Of a stretch of DNA of 47,095 nucleotides, positions 1 to 7,717 are shown in pieces. The notes below the pieces were generated by a model, which saw nothing but the letters and a program-made list of their open reading frames with translations, was not told the DNA's origin and ran no database searches. The stretch's first letter is position 1, and each line of letters opens with the position of its first letter. The DNA is from Candidatus Rokuibacteriota bacterium (lineage in GTDB: Bacteria; Methylomirabilota; Methylomirabilia; Rokubacteriales; CSP1-6): assembly GCA_016184365.1 (NCBI GenBank), contig JACPCW010000050.1, forward strand, positions 1 to 47,095. The letters run 5' to 3'. Position numbers and translations under genes: made by a program.

Positions 1-927
1 GGCACGCGCATCGACGACCTCGCCGGCCTCGAGGCCAAGGGATACGACCTCACCCGCATCGCGCGACACGGCACCGACGCCCTCTTCAAGATGGTGCTGA
101 TCGACGGCCTGTTTCACGCCGACCCGCATCCCGGCAACGTCCTCGTGCTGGAAGGCGGTCGACTGGCGTTCCTCGACTTCGGCGTGGTCGGACGCATCCG
201 GGAGGAACTTCGGGACGCGATGGGCACGACCTTCATCGCGCTCGTGCGGCGCGACTACGACACGCTGGCGCGCCTCAGCATCAGCCTCGGCTTCGTCCCC
301 GAGACGATCGATCAGGAGAAGTACCGCCGCGCGATGCGCGTCGATCTCGAGCGGGTGGTCGAGCCGCTGGTGGGCCGCAAGCTGCGCCACCTGCCGCCGA
401 TGCTCTACGTCGACAACATCATGGCGCTCGCGGCCAAGCACCATCTGCGGCTGCCGCGCGAGCTGTTCCTGCTCGGCAAGTGCCTCGCGCTCTTCGAAAG
501 TCTCTTCCGGCGGCTGGCGCCCGATCTGAACTTCTTCGCGGAGGCGCGTCCCTACGCCCGCCAGGTGGTCCGGCGCGCCTTCGGCGTCATGGCGCGGCGG
601 GTCCGGCGCGAGACGATCGACCTGATCGACGTCGCGACCACGCTGCCCCGCGACCTCCACTCGGCGCTGCGGAAGTTCAATGCGAACACCGCGCAGTTCC
701 GGCTGCAGGTCGTCGGCCTCGAGCCGTACGTCCGCAAGCTGGATCGCGCGAGCAACCGCCTGACGTTCGCGATCATCATCGCGGCGATCATCGTCGGCTC
801 CTCGATCCTGCTGCCCGCGGCGCGGGACGGCGGCGCGCTGCAATGGATCGTCGGCGGCGGCTTCGTCATCGGCGTCGTGCTCGGGCTCTGGCTCGTGATC
901 GGCATCATGCGCTCCGGCACCGTCTGA
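1..927 (+). CDS. AarF/UbiB (ABC1) family atypical kinase, 3' part
   Basis: The reading frame is open from the first base, so the gene starts outside the window; the 308 visible codons end at TGA 925-927. The block GLFHADPHPGN, then LAFLDFGVVGRI, is the hallmark catalytic and metal-binding region of the ABC1/UbiB atypical kinases (a D-x-H-P-x-N catalytic loop and a DFG-like D). After it come a helical region and a hydrophobic C-terminus of two membrane segments (about residues 256-275 and 280-303) separated by a short glycine-rich loop, as in bacterial UbiB. The known family role is supporting ubiquinone or isoprenoid-quinone biosynthesis at the membrane through ATPase activity. The N-terminal KxGQ motif is not in the window. 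A GC-rich hairpin follows the stop. The family call is firm; the exact physiological role is inferred. Confidence 0.93.
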   Translation, partial: GTRIDDLAGLEAKGYDLTRIARHGTDALFKMVLIDGLFHADPHPGNVLVLEGGRLAFLDFGVVGRIREELRDAMGTTFIALVRRDYDTLARLSISLGFVPETIDQEKYRRAMRVDLERVVEPLVGRKLRHLPPMLYVDNIMALAAKHHLRLPRELFLLGKCLALFESLFRRLAPDLNFFAEARPYARQVVRRAFGVMARRVRRETIDLIDVATTLPRDLHSALRKFNANTAQFRLQVVGLEPYVRKLDRASNRLTFAIIIAAIIVGSSILLPAARDGGALQWIVGGGFVIGVVLGLWLVIGIMRSGTV

Positions 928-937
928 TTGGAACCGA

Positions 938-956
938 GGGGCCCCGACATGGCCCC
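938..956 (+). repeat. Palindromic GC hairpin, copy 1 of a dispersed repeat
   Basis: The 19 bases at 938-956 form GGGGCC / GGCCCC arms around a seven-base loop, 11 bases after the UbiB stop. The reverse complement recurs exactly at 33369-33387 before hyuA. It may act as a terminator-like end, although no T-tract follows. It could equally be a REP-like mobile palindrome. Confidence 0.6.
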
Positions 957-1318
957 CGTTGCGACTGGATCCTCGGCCTCGCGTTCGCCAATCACGGCAT
1001 CCCCGCCGACGGCGCGGCAGCGGCGTCGTCCTTCCGGTCGTCAAGCACCGCGGCAGCGCGATGACCGACGAGATCGTCGGTGCCGGATCGGCGCGAAGGG
1101 GATCGAGCTGTAACCGCGGCGCGCCTGACGCAATTCAACCGGAGACTCAGGTGCTACGCGGCTTCAGGCGCTCGAGGAGAGCCCTGAGGGTCGGAAGCGT
1201 CAGTCGGTCCTTGTCGCGTCCCGCCGCCTCCTTCGAGCGCGAGCGCACGTGTACTGCGCTCTCCTGCCCGCGCTCGCCGTCTCGCATCTGGCTGACTCGC
1301 CCCGTTGGAGGACCGCCA
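957..1318. other. Gap without a recognisable gene
   Basis: About 360 bases lie between the hairpin and the next supported start. Short open frames exist (for example from ATG 1061), but none has a convincing ribosome site or a recognisable product. No tRNA-like fold, insertion-sequence end or strong promoter is visible. The last bases (GGAGG at 1307-1311) are the ribosome site of the next gene. Confidence 0.5.
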
Positions 1319-1831
1319 ATGAGCCCCTTCAGGCAACTGATTCACGGCCGAGTCGATCGCGCCGATCACCAGCGGCTCAAAGCCGAGGCCGCGGCGCGCG
1401 GGATCTCCATGAGCAAGTGCGTCGGCGACGTCGTGCGCGAGTACTTCGCCCTGCGGGCGGAGATGACCAGCGTCAGCAGATCGCCCGGCGTTCCAGGCGA
1501 CGGACACCCCGGCCTGGTCCACTCGCTGGTCGCTCGGATGGAGGAGCGCCTCGGCACGCGGGCGGACACCCGCGCCGACGAACTGAGCGAGGGTCAGCGA
1601 CGCCTTGAGTCCATACTCGACCGGTTCGGCATGCTCTACCTGCTCCACACGCTGGAGGTGCCACGCGAACTCCACGACGCGGCCGTCGTCAGCGCCAATC
1701 GGCGGTACGACGAGCACGAGCGCGAGGCGCCTTGCCGTCACCATGCCGCGATTGTATCCGAGCGGATCCCGACCACCTCCAGTCGGCCGCTTGATTGTCG
1801 GGCGCGCGCTGCATACGATGCCCCCCGGTGA
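1319..1831 (+). CDS. Hypothetical protein with ribbon-helix-helix-like N-terminus
   Basis: This 170-residue protein starts at ATG 1319, chosen because GGAGG lies 7 bases upstream; the frame is open further upstream without any ribosome site. Residues 8-46 read like a ribbon-helix-helix domain: a short strand (GRVD), a helix (RADHQRLKAEAAARG), then SMSKCVGDVVREYFAL. The middle is charged and helical (MEERLGTRADTRADELSEGQRRLESILDRF, in two blocks), suggesting a coiled coil or oligomerisation. The stop TGA overlaps the GTG start of the LLM gene (GTGA 1828-1831), which suggests translational coupling. RHH proteins are usually DNA-binding repressors, so it could regulate module A; that is inference. 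No close family is recognised. Confidence 0.6.
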   Translation: MSPFRQLIHGRVDRADHQRLKAEAAARGISMSKCVGDVVREYFALRAEMTSVSRSPGVPGDGHPGLVHSLVARMEERLGTRADTRADELSEGQRRLESILDRFGMLYLLHTLEVPRELHDAAVVSANRRYDEHEREAPCRHHAAIVSERIPTTSSRPLDCRARAAYDAPR

Positions 1832-2850
1832 ACCGCGGCGAGCCCGTCCGATTCGGCATCAACTTCATGCCCACCGCGCCAGCGGCTGAGGTGGTGCGGT
1901 GGGCGCGGCTCGTCGAGGATCTCGGATACGAGCTCCTCGGCATCTCCGATTCGCAGTCGATCTGTCGCGACGTGTACATGACGCTCGCGCTCTGCGCCGT
2001 GAACACCGAGCGCATCCGGTTCGGGCCGCGCGTCATCACGCCGGTCACACGGCATCCCGCCGTCGCCGCGTCCGCCGCCGCCACGCTCGACGAGCTCGCG
2101 CCCGGGCGCACGCTGGTCGCGATGGGCAGCGGCGACAGTGCGGCGTACAACGTGGGCCTGCGCCCCGCGTCGCTCGCCGAGCTACGCGAGTACGCCGAGA
2201 CGATCCGCGCGCTGCTCGCGACCGGTCGCGCGGAGTACCACGGCAAGGCCGCGACGCTCACGTGGAAGCGCGCGCGGCTGCCGATCTATCTCGCCGCGTC
2301 CGGGCCGAAGACCTTGCATCTCGCCGGGCAGATCGCCGACGGCGTCGTCATCCGCACCGGCATCCTGCCGGAGATCGTGCGCGACTCCATCGCGCAGGTC
2401 CGCGCGGGCGCGGTCGCCGCGGGGCGCGATCCTGACGCGATCGACCTGTGGTGGTGGCCCGACGTGAACGTCGCCACGAGCTACCGCGAAGGCGTCGAGG
2501 AGATCAAGATGTCGCTGGCCGCGGCCGGCAATCACCTGAGCCGCTTCACGACGGCGGGGAAGCACATCCCGCCCGAGCTCCTCGAGAACGTCCGCGCGCT
2601 CGGGCAGCGCTATGCGTTCGCCAGCCACACGCTGCCCGGGAGCGCCAACAACCGGTTGATCGAGGAGCTCGGGCTGGTCGACTATCTCGCGGATCGATTC
2701 GCCGCCGTGGGCACGCCGGCCGACTGCGTCAAGAAGCTCACCGCCGCCGTCGACGCCGGCGCGCGGCAGTTCTGGATGAGCGTGCACTTCGACGACAAGG
2801 AGCGGTTCCTGCGCGACTGGGCGGAGAAGGTCGCGCCGGCGTTCCGCTGA
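1828..2850 (+). CDS. LLM class F420-dependent-type oxidoreductase
   Basis: A luciferase-like (beta/alpha)8 oxidoreductase of about 340 residues. GTG 1828 is chosen because homology begins at VRFGINFMPTAP; a TTG 33 bases earlier would add an unlike leader. Family features: the N-terminal FGINF strand, WARLVEDLGYELLGISDSQ, VITPVTRHPAVAASAAATL, and the glycine-rich MGSGDSAAYNVGL stretch typical of F420-dependent members. Such enzymes use F420H2 or FMNH2 to reduce or oxygenate small organic substrates. It is followed after 10 bases by a nitrilase, and the same LLM/nitrilase class pairing recurs in module B. The substrate cannot be read from sequence; a pyrimidine-, amide- or ureide-type compound is inferred from the neighbours. 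Confidence 0.88.
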   Translation: MNRGEPVRFGINFMPTAPAAEVVRWARLVEDLGYELLGISDSQSICRDVYMTLALCAVNTERIRFGPRVITPVTRHPAVAASAAATLDELAPGRTLVAMGSGDSAAYNVGLRPASLAELREYAETIRALLATGRAEYHGKAATLTWKRARLPIYLAASGPKTLHLAGQIADGVVIRTGILPEIVRDSIAQVRAGAVAAGRDPDAIDLWWWPDVNVATSYREGVEEIKMSLAAAGNHLSRFTTAGKHIPPELLENVRALGQRYAFASHTLPGSANNRLIEELGLVDYLADRFAAVGTPADCVKKLTAAVDAGARQFWMSVHFDDKERFLRDWAEKVAPAFR

Positions 2851-2860
2851 GGGAGCCTCC

Positions 2861-3727
2861 ATGCCGAAGATCGCGGGCGTGCAGCTCACGGGACACGTCG
2901 ACAAGGCGGTGAACGTCGACAAGGCGACGCGCATGGTGCGGCAGGCCGCGGAGCAGGGCGCGCGCATCGTCTGCCTGCCGGAGCTCTTCAGCACGATGTA
3001 CTTCTGCGTCGAGCGGCGCCCGGAGTACTTCGACTGGGCCGAGCCGATTCCCGGGCCGACGACCGACCGGATGGGCGCGCTCGCGCGCGAGACGGAAACC
3101 GTGCTGATCTGCCCGATCTTCGAGCGCGACGGCGCCACCTACTACAACGCCGCGGCGGTGATCGGCCCCGACGGCCGCGTCATCGGCAAGTACCGGAAGT
3201 CCAGCATCCCGTTCATGGACCGCGCGCGCAGCCGCGAGCCGCGCGGCGACGAGAAGTTCTACTTCACGCCCGGCGACCTCGGGTTCCCGACGTTCGACAC
3301 GCCGTTCGCGCGCATCGGCATCCTCATCTGCTACGACCGCCACTTCCCGGAGGCGGCGCGCGTGCTCGGGCTCGGCGGCGCCGAGATCGTGTTCGTCCCG
3401 ACCAACACGACGCGGATGACGCGCTACCTCTGGGACGTCGAGCTCCGCGCGCACGCGATCGCGAACGTCTACTACGTGTGCGGCGTGAACAAGGTCGGCG
3501 TCGACGCCGGCGGCTCGTCGCGCGACCACCACGGCGACAGCCTGATCTGCGATCCGCGCGGCGAGGTGTTCGCGCAGGCCAGCTCGACCGGGGAAGGGAT
3601 CGTGATGGCCGACGTCGACCTCTCGGTCATCCCCGAGCTGCGCGCGCTGTGGGGCTACTACCGCGACCGCCGGCCCGATCTCTACGGCCCCGTCGCGGCA
3701 CGGCCGGAAGCGCGCGCGGCCGTATAA
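2861..3727 (+). CDS. Carbon-nitrogen hydrolase (nitrilase superfamily), beta-ureidopropionase-like
   Basis: A 288-residue cytosolic amidase starting at ATG 2861, with GGGAG just upstream. The full Glu-Lys-Cys catalytic set is visible: Glu41 (CLPELF), Lys113 (KYRKSSIP) and Cys157 (ILICYDRHFPEAAR). Length and motifs match the beta-ureidopropionase/N-carbamoylputrescine amidase branch, which hydrolyses N-carbamoyl amines or amino acids to ammonia, CO2 and the amine. It lies between an LLM oxidoreductase and an ABC binding protein in one co-directional run. Its TAA stop is embedded in a perfect TATAAT box (3723-3728). The family call is strong. The substrate is inferred from the presence in module B of a dihydropyrimidinase and a second nitrilase of the same branch. 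Confidence 0.92.
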   Translation: MPKIAGVQLTGHVDKAVNVDKATRMVRQAAEQGARIVCLPELFSTMYFCVERRPEYFDWAEPIPGPTTDRMGALARETETVLICPIFERDGATYYNAAAVIGPDGRVIGKYRKSSIPFMDRARSREPRGDEKFYFTPGDLGFPTFDTPFARIGILICYDRHFPEAARVLGLGGAEIVFVPTNTTRMTRYLWDVELRAHAIANVYYVCGVNKVGVDAGGSSRDHHGDSLICDPRGEVFAQASSTGEGIVMADVDLSVIPELRALWGYYRDRRPDLYGPVAARPEARAAV

Positions 3728-3758
3728 TGCCGCCCGCCGGCGCCGCACGGGGCGCCGG
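3723..3758 (+). promoter_or_regulatory. -10 box and 5'-terminal mRNA hairpin ahead of the binding-protein gene
   Basis: A perfect TATAAT lies at 3723-3728, overlapping the nitrilase stop. A start site 7 bases on (about 3735) would place an 8-bp hairpin (arms CCGGCGCC 3737-3744 and GGCGCCGG 3751-3758) at the very 5' end of the transcript, followed by AGGAGG at 3769-3774 and ATG 3784. The -35 region is weak. This would give the binding protein extra and stabilised mRNA, which is inference. Confidence 0.5.
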
Positions 3759-3783
3759 AATCGTCCCGAGGAGGATCGCCGCC

Positions 3784-4794
3784 ATGCTCGCACGCCTCAG
3801 CGCCGCTCTCGTGCTGCTGCTCGCCATCGTCACGGTCGCCGCCGCGCAGCAGAAGCCGCTGCGGCCGTTCACGTTCATCCTCGACTTCCTGCCCTACGGC
3901 GAGTACACGCCGTACTTCACCGCGCTCGACAAGGGCTGGTACCGCGCGGAAGGCCTGGACGTGAAGATCATCCGCGGCGCCGGTAGCGGCGACACGGTCA
4001 AGCGCATCGCGGTCGGGCAGGGCGAAGCGGGCAGCGCCGACTTCAGCGCGCTCGTGGCCGCGAAGGCGAACGAGGACATCAAGGTGCGCGCGGTCGCCGC
4101 CTACTTCCGCCGCCCGCCGCACTCGATCTTCGTGCGCGAGGGCACCGGCATCAACAGCGCGAAGGACCTCGCCGGCAAGACGCTGTCGATCACGCCGGGC
4201 AACAGCCACGGCATCCTCTTCCCGCTGCTGGCGAAGCTGGCCGGGTTCCCCGCCGACTCCGTCAAGTGGGTGACGATGGACGGCGCGGCGATGGGGCCCG
4301 CGCTCATCACCGGGCGCGTCGACGGCGCGCCGTTCTTCGCCAACCACGAGGCGCGCCTCCAGAAACAGGCGAAGTCGCAGGGCGTCACGCTCAAGCGCAT
4401 CGCCTACGCCGACAGCGGCTTCGACATGTACTCGCTCGTCATCTTCGCGCGCGAGGACACGATCGCGAAGGACGCGGACCTGCTGCGCGCGTTCCTGCGC
4501 GGCACCGTGCGCGGCGTGAAGCACGCGTTCGCGAAGGAGAACCACGCCGAGGGCGCGAAGATCCTCCTCAAGTTCCATCCCGAGGTCGACCTCGACGCGG
4601 CGCTCGGCGCCGCCACCGTGGCGAGCACGTACACGCTGACCGAGGAGGTCACGAGCGGCAAGGTCGCGATCGGACAGTTCGAGCCGGCGCGCGTCGACCG
4701 GTCCCGCGACGTCTACACCGAGTACATGCAGCTCAAGAAGCGCGTCGCCGGCGCGGACCTCTACACGAACGACCTGCTGCCCGAGAAGAAGTAG
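3784..4794 (+). CDS. ABC transporter substrate-binding protein, NMT1/THI5 (SsuA-like) family
   Basis: A 336-residue exported binding protein. ATG 3784 is chosen for the AGGAGG 9 bases upstream; it yields a signal peptide of about 23 residues ending in VAAAQQ. The mature part opens FTFILDFLPYGEYTPYFTALDKGWYRAEGLDVKI (two blocks), the typical start of NMT1/SsuA-like proteins, followed by GSGDTVKRIAVGQGEAGSADF and LAGKTLSITPGNSHG. Proteins of this class deliver aromatic, pyrimidine-precursor or sulfonate ligands to an SsuBC-type ATPase and permease. Those partners lie downstream at 6291 and 6920, with an aminohydrolase gene inserted between. The ligand is unknown; a cyclic nitrogen compound fits the neighbourhood. 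Confidence 0.92.
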   Translation: MLARLSAALVLLLAIVTVAAAQQKPLRPFTFILDFLPYGEYTPYFTALDKGWYRAEGLDVKIIRGAGSGDTVKRIAVGQGEAGSADFSALVAAKANEDIKVRAVAAYFRRPPHSIFVREGTGINSAKDLAGKTLSITPGNSHGILFPLLAKLAGFPADSVKWVTMDGAAMGPALITGRVDGAPFFANHEARLQKQAKSQGVTLKRIAYADSGFDMYSLVIFAREDTIAKDADLLRAFLRGTVRGVKHAFAKENHAEGAKILLKFHPEVDLDAALGAATVASTYTLTEEVTSGKVAIGQFEPARVDRSRDVYTEYMQLKKRVAGADLYTNDLLPEKK

Positions 4795-4797
4795 CCG

Positions 4798-6294
4798 ATG
4801 GCGCTGCTGGTGCGGGGCGGCGACGTCCTCGGTGGCGATCCGCCCGCGCTTGCGCGCGCCGACGTCCTGGTCGAGGGCGACCGCATCGCCGGCGTCGGTC
4901 CCGCGCTGCCGGCGCCGCCGGACGCGGAGATCGTCGACGCGACGGGCTGCCTCGTCGTCCCCGGGCTCGTGAACGCCCACACGCACGCGCATAATTTATT
5001 GTTGCGCGGTGCCGCGGACCGCTGGACGCTCGAGGACCTCCTGAACCACGGCCCGGCGCTGAACGCGAACCGGACCGTGGAGGACCACTACGTCTCCGCC
5101 GCGCTGAACGCGGTGGAGATGCTCCGCACGGGCTGCACGACCGCGTACGACCTGTTCATGGCGGCGCCGGCGCCGACGATCGACGATCTCGACGCCGTCG
5201 CGCGCGCGTACACCGACGTGGGCATGCGCGCGGTCATCGCGCCGGCGGTTGCGGACGTCGTCTACTGGGACTCGGTCCCGGGGCTCGTGGACCTCCTGCC
5301 GAAGGAGCTGCGGCGGCGGGTGGAGGCGGTGAAGGCCACGCCGACCGCGACGCTGCTGCAGCTCGGCGACGATGCGATCCGCCGGCTGCACGGTTCGGCC
5401 GGGGGCCGGATCCGCGTGAGCATCGCGCCGACGATCCCGACCCAGTGCACCGACGCGTTCCTCGAAGGCTGCGCGCGGCAGGTGCGCGAGCACGGCGTCG
5501 GCGTCCACACGCACCTGGCGGAGTCGAAGGTGCAGGCGATCGCGGCGCAGCGCCGCTGGGGCACGACGGCGGTCGCACGGCTCGGCGAGCTGGGGCTGCT
5601 CGGTCCGCGCTTCGTCGGCGCGCACGGGGTGTGGCTCACCGACGACGACATCCGGCGCCTGGCGGACGCGGGCGCGGCCGTCGCGCACAACCCGGCGAGC
5701 AACCTGCGCCTCGGCAACGGCATCGCCGCCGTGCGCGAGATGCTCGACCGCGGCCTCACCGTCGGCCTCGGCAGCGACGGCTCGATGTCCTCCGACAACC
5801 AGAACCTCTACGAGGCGATGCGGCTCGCGGCGCTGATCGGCAACATCCGGTTTCCGTCCGTGACGGACCGGTGGCTGAGCGCGCGCGAGGTGTGGCGCAT
5901 GGCGACGCTCGGCAGCGCGCGCGCCGTGGGGCACGGCGACGAGCTCGGCGCGATCGAGCGCGGGCGGTACGCGGACCTCGTGCTGCTGCGCGGCGACGGC
6001 CCCTTCCTGAAGCCGCGGACCGACGTCGCCGGCTCGCTCGTGTACGTCGAGACCGGCGGCGACGTCGACACGGTGATCGCGTCCGGACGCGTCGTGGTTC
6101 GCGGCGGGAAGGTGCTCACGGTCGACGAGGCGCGTCTGCGCGACCGCGCGCAGGAGGCGACCGACCGGCTGCGCCGGCAGAACACCGCCGGGTGGGCGAT
6201 GGCGGCGGAGCTCGCGCCGTATCTGTCGACGGCGTGCCGCGCGGCCGCGGTCACGCCGTACCCGGTCAACCGGTACGCCGCGCCGGCCCCGTGA
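4798..6294 (+). CDS. Amidohydrolase of the SAH/MTA deaminase-chlorohydrolase family (TrzN/AtzB/SsnA-like)
   Basis: A 498-residue metal-dependent hydrolase starting at ATG 4798, three bases after the binding-protein stop. The metal and active-site blocks are complete and in order: HTHAH near residue 61, HTHLAES near 237, AHGVWL near 276, NPASNLRLGNG near 300 and GLGSDGSMSSDN near 322. This pattern belongs to the deaminase/dechlorinase group acting on adenine-, guanine-, cytosine- or triazine-like rings, which releases ammonia or another leaving group. It lies inside the ABC operon between binding protein and ATPase, so it probably acts on the imported ligand (inference). Codons 65-69 (about 4990-5005) form an AT-rich patch including a rare TTA codon. 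The stop overlaps the next gene's GTG (GTGA). Confidence 0.9.
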   Translation: MALLVRGGDVLGGDPPALARADVLVEGDRIAGVGPALPAPPDAEIVDATGCLVVPGLVNAHTHAHNLLLRGAADRWTLEDLLNHGPALNANRTVEDHYVSAALNAVEMLRTGCTTAYDLFMAAPAPTIDDLDAVARAYTDVGMRAVIAPAVADVVYWDSVPGLVDLLPKELRRRVEAVKATPTATLLQLGDDAIRRLHGSAGGRIRVSIAPTIPTQCTDAFLEGCARQVREHGVGVHTHLAESKVQAIAAQRRWGTTAVARLGELGLLGPRFVGAHGVWLTDDDIRRLADAGAAVAHNPASNLRLGNGIAAVREMLDRGLTVGLGSDGSMSSDNQNLYEAMRLAALIGNIRFPSVTDRWLSAREVWRMATLGSARAVGHGDELGAIERGRYADLVLLRGDGPFLKPRTDVAGSLVYVETGGDVDTVIASGRVVVRGGKVLTVDEARLRDRAQEATDRLRRQNTAGWAMAAELAPYLSTACRAAAVTPYPVNRYAAPAP

Positions 6295-6936
6295 TCGAGC
6301 TCGCCGCCGTCAGCAAGACCTACCGTTCGCGTCACGGCGAGGCCGTGCGCGCGGTGGAGGACGTGACGCTCGACGTGAAGGAAAAGGAGTTCGTCAGCCT
6401 CGTCGGCCCGAGCGGATGCGGCAAGTCGACCCTGCTCAAGCTCGTCTCGGGGCTCACCCCGGTCACGCGCGGCGCCATCCGCATCCGCGGCCAGGAAGTG
6501 CGCGAGCCGTTCCCCGACGTCGGGTTCGTCTTCCAGAGCGCGGTGCTGCTGCCGTGGCGCACCGTGGTCGACAACGTGCTGTTCTCCATCGAGATGCTCG
6601 GGGGGAGCCGGCACGAGCACCGCGACCGCGCGCAGGCGCTCATCGAGCTCGCCGGCCTGGCCGGCTTCGAGCGCAAGTATCCGTGGGAGCTCTCCGGCGG
6701 CATGCAGCAGCGCGTGGCGATCTGCCGCGCGCTCGTCCACGACCCGAGCATCCTCCTGATGGACGAGCCGTTCGGCGCGCTTGACGGCGCGCCCCGGCCG
6801 GCTGGCGCGCGTGCTCGACGTCGGGCTGCCACGGCCGCGCACGGTCGACATGGAGTTCACGCCGGTCTTCAAGGCGCTGAGCGACGAGGTCCGGAGCCTC
6901 ATCTTCACGCGGGGGAGCCATGCGCGCCGCAACTGA
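6291..6936 (+). pseudogene. ABC transporter ATPase (SsuB/TauB-like), internal deletion and frame change
   Basis: Starts at GTG 6291, overlapping the previous stop. The N-terminal two thirds are intact: Walker A GPSGCGKSTLLK, Q-loop VFQSAVLLPWRT, signature LSGGMQQRVAICRAL and Walker B ILLMDEPFGALD. Immediately after GALD (about 6786) the frame breaks. A second frame then gives the normal family C-terminus (RLARVLDVGLPRPR, then a short helix) up to TGA 6934-6936. Between them roughly 45 residues are missing, including the H-loop switch histidine segment (VTHS in relatives). As written the ATPase cannot be functional. It overlaps the permease start. Either a true deletion pseudogene or a collapsed assembly; see findings. 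Confidence 0.85.
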
Positions 6937-7717
6937 GGACCGGATCCGCGCCGTGCTGGTGCCGACGGGCGTGCTGCTCGGCGTGCTCGTGCTCTGGGAG
7001 CTGATCTGGCGCGTGTTCAGCGTGCCGCAGTTCGTCGTGCCGCTGCCGTCCGGCATCCTCGTCGAGACGTGGCAGTGGCGCGGGTATCTCCTCTGGCACG
7101 GCTGGGTGACGCTCTACGAGACGCTCGGCGGATTCGCGCTGTCGATCGCCGTCGGCACGCCACTGGCCGTGATGATCGTGTACTCGCCGACGCTGCGCCG
7201 CGCGGTCTATCCGCTGCTCGTGGTCACGCAGTCGGTGCCGAAGGTGGCCATCGCGCCGGTCCTGCTGCTGCTGCTCGGCGCCGGGCAGACCTCGAAGATC
7301 GTCGTCGCGTTCCTCGTCGCGTTCTTTCCGATCGTCGTCGACACCGCCACCGGCCTGGCCGCGACGCCGCCGGAGCTGCTCGACCTGAGCCGCTCCTACC
7401 GCGCGAGCGCGTTCAAGACGTTCATGAAGGTGCGGTTCCCGATGGCGCTGCCGTTCTTCTTCAGCGGCCTGAAGGTCGCGGTGACGCTCTCGGTGATCGG
7501 CGCCGTCGTCGGCGAGTTCGTCGGCTCCGACCAGGGCCTCGGCTACGTCATCGTCTCGGCGACGTCGTACTGGAAGTCGAACCTCGCGTTCGCCGCCATG
7601 CTGCTGCTGGCGGTCATGGCGATCGGTCTCTTCGCGCTGGTCGAGCTGGCCGAGCGCCTGGTCTGCCCCTGGTTCGCGTTCTCGCGCGAGCGGGCGGACG
7701 AGGGGGTCAGACTCTGA
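6920..7717 (+). CDS. ABC transporter permease, SsuC/TauC-like
   Basis: A 265-residue inner-membrane permease starting at ATG 6920 with GGGGGAG directly upstream. It has about six hydrophobic segments. The coupling (EAA-like) region around ATPPELLDLSRSYRASAFKTF, followed by FPMALPFFFSGLKVAVTLSV, matches the SsuC/ThiX permease family. It partners the NMT1-type binding protein at 3784 and the ATPase at 6291. The last codons and stop (VRL, TGA 7715-7717) lie inside a 25-bp palindrome (7700-7724), so the native C-terminus may have been altered by that repeat. It converges with the module B amidohydrolase frame, which runs antisense through its 3' part. Confidence 0.92.
   Translation: MRAATEDRIRAVLVPTGVLLGVLVLWELIWRVFSVPQFVVPLPSGILVETWQWRGYLLWHGWVTLYETLGGFALSIAVGTPLAVMIVYSPTLRRAVYPLLVVTQSVPKVAIAPVLLLLLGAGQTSKIVVAFLVAFFPIVVDTATGLAATPPELLDLSRSYRASAFKTFMKVRFPMALPFFFSGLKVAVTLSVIGAVVGEFVGSDQGLGYVIVSATSYWKSNLAFAAMLLLAVMAIGLFALVELAERLVCPWFAFSRERADEGVRL

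Noticed and set aside
3737..3758. A riboswitch ahead of the binding-protein gene.
   Set aside because: The leader is only about 50 bases with one simple hairpin and no recognisable aptamer core.
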